Shown here piece after piece: positions 6,146 through 8,476 of a stretch of DNA of 8,476 bases. Numbering within the stretch: the stretch's first letter is position 1; every line of letters starts with the position of its first letter. The DNA is taken from the NCBI GenBank assembly GCA_023475455.1, contig JAMCVR010000052.1, positions 1-8,476 of the forward strand, in the 5' to 3' direction. Under the pieces are notes generated by a model, which worked only from the letters and a program-made list of their open reading frames with translations, searched no databases and had not been told where the DNA came from. The translations under genes and the position numbers were made by a program. The DNA comes from Thermoplasmatota archaeon. Its GTDB lineage: Bacteria > Pseudomonadota > Gammaproteobacteria > Burkholderiales > Thiobacillaceae.

Positions 6146-7246
6146 CTACTCCCAGAAATGCCGTTTGGCCCTGCCGCCCAGTGCCCGCAGGCGCTCGTAG
6201 AGCTCACGCTCCTCGCGGCCGAGCTTGTCCGGGATATGGATCTTCACCTGCAGGTAGAGATCTCCCTTCCCCTTCCCGCCGAAGCGGGGCAAGCCCTTGT
6301 TTCGCAAACGCAGCACCGTATCCGGCTGGGTTCCGGCGGGGACATTGACCTCTGCCTTCCCGCCTTCGAGAATCGGCACTTCCAGTGTAGTTCCCAGCAC
6401 GGCATCGGTAAGGGGGAGCGTTTCCTGCCGCCACAGGTCGGCGCCGTCGCGCTGGAAGCGCGGGTCCGGACGGCTGCGGACCACCACGAAGAGGTCGCCG
6501 GCCACGCCGCCGGGCGCGGGACTGGCCATGCCGCGCCCGGCGATCCGGAGTGCCGTGCCGTCCTCCACGCCGGCCGGGATGGTGACGGCGAGGCTTTCGA
6601 TCCTCTCGACTTCGCCCCGCCCGTGGCATTCCGGACATGGCGCATCGACCCGCTTGCCGCGCCCGTGGCACACCGGGCAGGTGCTGATCTGCCGGACCGA
6701 CACCTTGCCCTCCCGTCGGCTCGTCACCCGCTGGCCGCTGCCCTTGCAGGCGTCGCAGTCGCGGGGCGGCTTGCCGTCCGCGGTGCCGTGGCCGTGACAT
6801 TGCACGCAGGGCGCATAGCGCCCGTAGCGCACCGTTTCCTCGCCGCCGCTGGCCACCTTTTCCAGCGGGATGCGGAGATCCACCTCGATGTTCTCGCCCC
6901 GCGGCGGGCCGTGGGGCCGCCGGGCGAACGGCGAGAACGGGCCGCCGAAGTCGAAGCCGAGGCCGAAGCCGCGGAACAGGTCCTCGAAGTCGATGCCGCC
7001 GAACAGGTCCTCGGCGCTGTAGCCCGCCACCCCGGCATGGCCGCCGGCGTCGTATTCCGCGCGCTTCTTGGGGTCGGACAGCACCGCGTAGGCGGCGGCG
7101 ATTTCCTTGAAGCGTTCCTCGGCCCCCGGCGCCTTGTTGCGGTCCGGGTGGTACTTCAGGGCGAGGCTGCGGAAGGCATCCTTGATCGCCCTGGCATCGG
7201 CGTCGCGCGGGACGCCGAGCACCTCGTAGTAGTCGCGCTGGGTCAT
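6146..7246 (-). CDS. dnaJ: Type I DnaJ (Hsp40) co-chaperone
   Basis: A full-length 366-residue DnaJ. The J domain (about 4-70) carries the HPD tripeptide at residues 33-35, which stimulates the DnaK ATPase. It is followed by a Gly/Phe-rich linker ([10 protein letters not shown], about 93-102). Four CxxCxGxG zinc-binding repeats lie at 147-154, 164-171, 190-197 and 204-211. The C-terminal substrate-binding barrels include [19 protein letters not shown] and the [20 protein letters not shown] region. This is the normal class I layout. It follows dnaK by 86 bases on the same strand and precedes the HPF-CSD gene. No Shine-Dalgarno-like site is visible upstream of ATG 7246 because the leader is a 7-bp repeat array reading CTCACCC just before the start; the N-terminus [12 protein letters not shown] leaves no better start. 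Probably an accessory DnaK-DnaJ pair. Confidence 0.95.
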   Translation of the reverse strand: MTQRDYYEVLGVPRDADARAIKDAFRSLALKYHPDRNKAPGAEERFKEIAAAYAVLSDPKKRAEYDAGGHAGVAGYSAEDLFGGIDFEDLFRGFGLGFDFGGPFSPFARRPHGPPRGENIEVDLRIPLEKVASGGEETVRYGRYAPCVQCHGHGTADGKPPRDCDACKGSGQRVTSRREGKVSVRQISTCPVCHGRGKRVDAPCPECHGRGEVERIESLAVTIPAGVEDGTALRIAGRGMASPAPGGVAGDLFVVVRSRPDPRFQRDGADLWRQETLPLTDAVLGTTLEVPILEGGKAEVNVPAGTQPDTVLRLRNKGLPRFGGKGKGDLYLQVKIHIPDKLGREERELYERLRALGGRAKRHFWE

Positions 7247-7295
7247 GGGTGAGGCGTTAGGCGTTAGGCGTGAGGGGTCAGGAGTCAGGGGTCAG
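7247..7295. repeat. Array of seven 7-bp repeats (GNGTNAG) next to the dnaJ start
   Basis: Seven contiguous heptamers on the plus strand: GGGTGAG, GCGTTAG, GCGTTAG, GCGTGAG, GGGTCAG, GAGTCAG, GGGTCAG. All fit GNGTNAG, with variable second and fifth bases. The array begins at the base next to the dnaJ start codon and fills the ribosome-binding region. Three inverted units lie at 7325-7345. Similar degenerate heptad strings occur, from memory, between genes of some betaproteobacteria. Confidence 0.85.
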
Positions 7296-7297
7296 GG

Positions 7298-7318
7298 AAA
7301 AAACACCGCCGGCCAGTG
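7298..7318 (-). terminator. Possible weak intrinsic terminator or attenuator between dnaK and dnaJ
   Basis: Reading on the minus strand, CACTG and CGGTG (7318-7304) can form a 5-bp stem including one G-U pair around a GCCGG loop, followed directly by six T residues (7303-7298). The stem is short, so it would at most reduce read-through from dnaK into dnaJ. Confidence 0.3.
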
Positions 7319-7324
7319 CCGCTC

Positions 7325-7345
7325 ATCACGCCTCACTCCTCACGC
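7325..7345. repeat. Three inverted 7-bp repeat units overlapping the dnaK stop
   Basis: ATCACGC, CTCACTC and CTCACGC are reverse complements of the GNGTNAG heptamer type (the first deviates at one end). The dnaK stop codon (7333-7335) and its last codons (KEREE) lie inside the array. Together with 7247-7295 it forms an inverted arrangement; for example TGAGGCGT at 7250-7257 pairs with ACGCCTCA at 7328-7335. Confidence 0.7.
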
Positions 7346-8476
7346 TCCTTGTACTCCGCGTCCACCACCTTGCTGCGCTGGCCGGAGCCGGAGGGTCGGG
7401 CCTCGCCGGTGGATTCGTAGGGGGGCGGTTTGCCGCCGGGAAATGGGGTCTCGGCGTAGGGCCCGGCGCCCGGGGTCTGGGAATAGATCACCGCGCCCGC
7501 TTCCTTGAGCAGCTTCTTCAGGGCTTCGGCCTTTTCGGATGCGGCAAAGGCGTCCTTGCGGGAAAATGCCTCCTTGGTTTCCCGCATCGCGGTCTGGATC
7601 CTGCCCTTCAGTTCGTCGGTGAGCTTGTCGGCGAAGTCGGCCAGCATCTTCTCGGCCTGGTAGCAGGCGGCGTCGGCCTCGTTGAGCTTCTCCACGTCCT
7701 CGCGCCGCTTCCTGTCGGCCTCGGCATACTGCTCGGCCTCCCGGATCATGCGCGCCTTGTCCGCCTCGTTGAGCCGGGTGGAACCGGTGATGCGGATGCT
7801 TTGCGACTTGCCGGTGGCGGTGTCCTTCGCGGTGACGTCGAGGATGCCGGAGGCGTCGATGTCGAAGGTGACCTCGATCTTGGGCACGCCCCGCGGCGCG
7901 GGCGGTAGGCCGTCGAGGTTGAATTCGCCCAGACTCACGTTGTCCGCCGACATCGGCCGCTCGCCCTGGAAGACGTGGATGGTGACCGAGGTCTGCATGT
8001 CGGCGGCGGTGGTGAAGGTCTCGGTCTTCTTCACCGGCACCGGGGTGTTGCGGGCGATCAGCGGCGTCGCCACCCCGCCCAGGGTTTCCACGCCCAAAGT
8101 CAGGGGCGTCACGTCCACCAGCACGATCTCGCCCAGGCCCGCCTCGCCGGCCAGCACGCCGGCCTGGATCGCCGCGCCGCCGGCCACGCATTCCATCGGG
8201 TCGACGCCCATCTCGGCCTTGCGCCCCATCATCTCCTCGAAGAAGGCGCGCACCGCGGGCATGCGCGTGGGGCCGCCAACGAAGATAATGCGGTCGACGT
8301 CCCTGGCCTGTATCCCCGCATCGCGCAGGGCCTGTTCGACCGGGCCGCGGCAACGCTCGATCACCGGCCGCACGATGCGCTCGAGGTCGGTGCGGGAAAG
8401 GTCCATCTCCAGGTGCTTGGGCTCGCCGCCGACCGACGCGATGTAAGGCAGGCTGATGTGCGCGCTGGTGCCGGCG
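7333..8476 (-). CDS. dnaK: DnaK (Hsp70) chaperone, C-terminal two thirds (5' end beyond window)
   Basis: The visible 380 residues begin within the nucleotide-binding domain ([19 protein letters not shown]) and include its IIA-subdomain motifs [13 protein letters not shown] and [15 protein letters not shown]. The linker [14 protein letters not shown] leads into the beta substrate-binding domain ([46 protein letters not shown]) and then the charged helical lid. Residues after VIYSQTP form a Pro/Gly-rich tail ending EYKEREE rather than the common EEVKD-type end, which suggests a paralogue. An internal ATG at 8406 is not the true start, because homologous sequence continues upstream to the edge. 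It is followed by dnaJ and then HPF-CSD with no grpE between. Family identity is certain; its paralogue status is inferred. Confidence 0.95.
   Translation of the reverse strand, partial: AGTSAHISLPYIASVGGEPKHLEMDLSRTDLERIVRPVIERCRGPVEQALRDAGIQARDVDRIIFVGGPTRMPAVRAFFEEMMGRKAEMGVDPMECVAGGAAIQAGVLAGEAGLGEIVLVDVTPLTLGVETLGGVATPLIARNTPVPVKKTETFTTAADMQTSVTIHVFQGERPMSADNVSLGEFNLDGLPPAPRGVPKIEVTFDIDASGILDVTAKDTATGKSQSIRITGSTRLNEADKARMIREAEQYAEADRKRREDVEKLNEADAACYQAEKMLADFADKLTDELKGRIQTAMRETKEAFSRKDAFAASEKAEALKKLLKEAGAVIYSQTPGAGPYAETPFPGGKPPPYESTGEARPSGSGQRSKVVDAEYKEREE

Noticed and set aside
4936..6348. Plus-strand open frame of 470 codons crossing the HhH gene and the HPF-CSD gene
   Set aside because: It overlaps two well-supported genes on opposite strands in another frame; composition is typical of GC-rich antisense frames.
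5939..7252. Plus-strand open frame opposite dnaJ
   Set aside because: Antisense to a complete DnaJ with all its motifs; no domain of its own.

Overview
The window reads as GC-rich chromosomal DNA of a proteobacterium, most likely a betaproteobacterium. That is inferred from protein style and base composition, not proven. The left edge carries a less GC-rich segment that looks like the end of an integrative and conjugative element (ICE).

Layout. (1) Positions 1-579, minus strand: a ParA/Soj-type partition ATPase cut by the window edge. It closely resembles the ParA found near one end of clc/PFGI-1-type ICEs. It points leftwards, so the element would extend left and its boundary would lie just right of the gene. 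(2) Positions 580-898: non-coding, with a perfect hairpin-like inverted repeat (626-644) and a change to GC-rich DNA. (3) Positions 705-4057, plus strand: a PolX family DNA polymerase/PHP exonuclease gene rearranged by three separate, apparently perfect tandem duplications of 451, 599 and 384 bp. Collapsing them restores one uninterrupted 574-residue PolX. As written, there is a dead 5' partial copy, a frame holding the polymerase half, and a second frame holding a repeated polymerase segment plus a PHP domain with an internal 128-residue duplication. (4) Positions 4062-4851: a CapA/PgsA-type metallophosphatase-like gene broken by two one-base deletions. (5) Positions 4848-5537: an intact, ATGA-coupled gene for a helix-hairpin-helix protein of unknown function. 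Regions 3-5 look like one plus-strand operon.

(6) Converging on it from the right is a minus-strand chaperone operon: dnaK (cut by the right edge), dnaJ, then an HPF/RaiA-cold-shock-domain fusion. The dnaK-dnaJ gap contains an array of 7-bp repeats that reaches the dnaJ start codon, with inverted units that run into the dnaK stop. The two operons end one base apart.

Biologically, the right half is a protein-folding and ribosome-protection stress operon, and the left half is a DNA repair polymerase operon beside an ICE end. The most striking feature is the pile-up of damage in 705-4851: three direct duplications and two frameshifts in two adjacent genes, with intact genes either side. The perfect copies and clean restoration of PolX mean either very recent rearrangement or an assembly fault (overlapping pieces laid end to end without merging). 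The sequence alone cannot separate these, although the junction microhomologies of 3, 4 and 8 bp are compatible with a molecular mechanism. I did not find a convincing new defence or other previously undescribed system.
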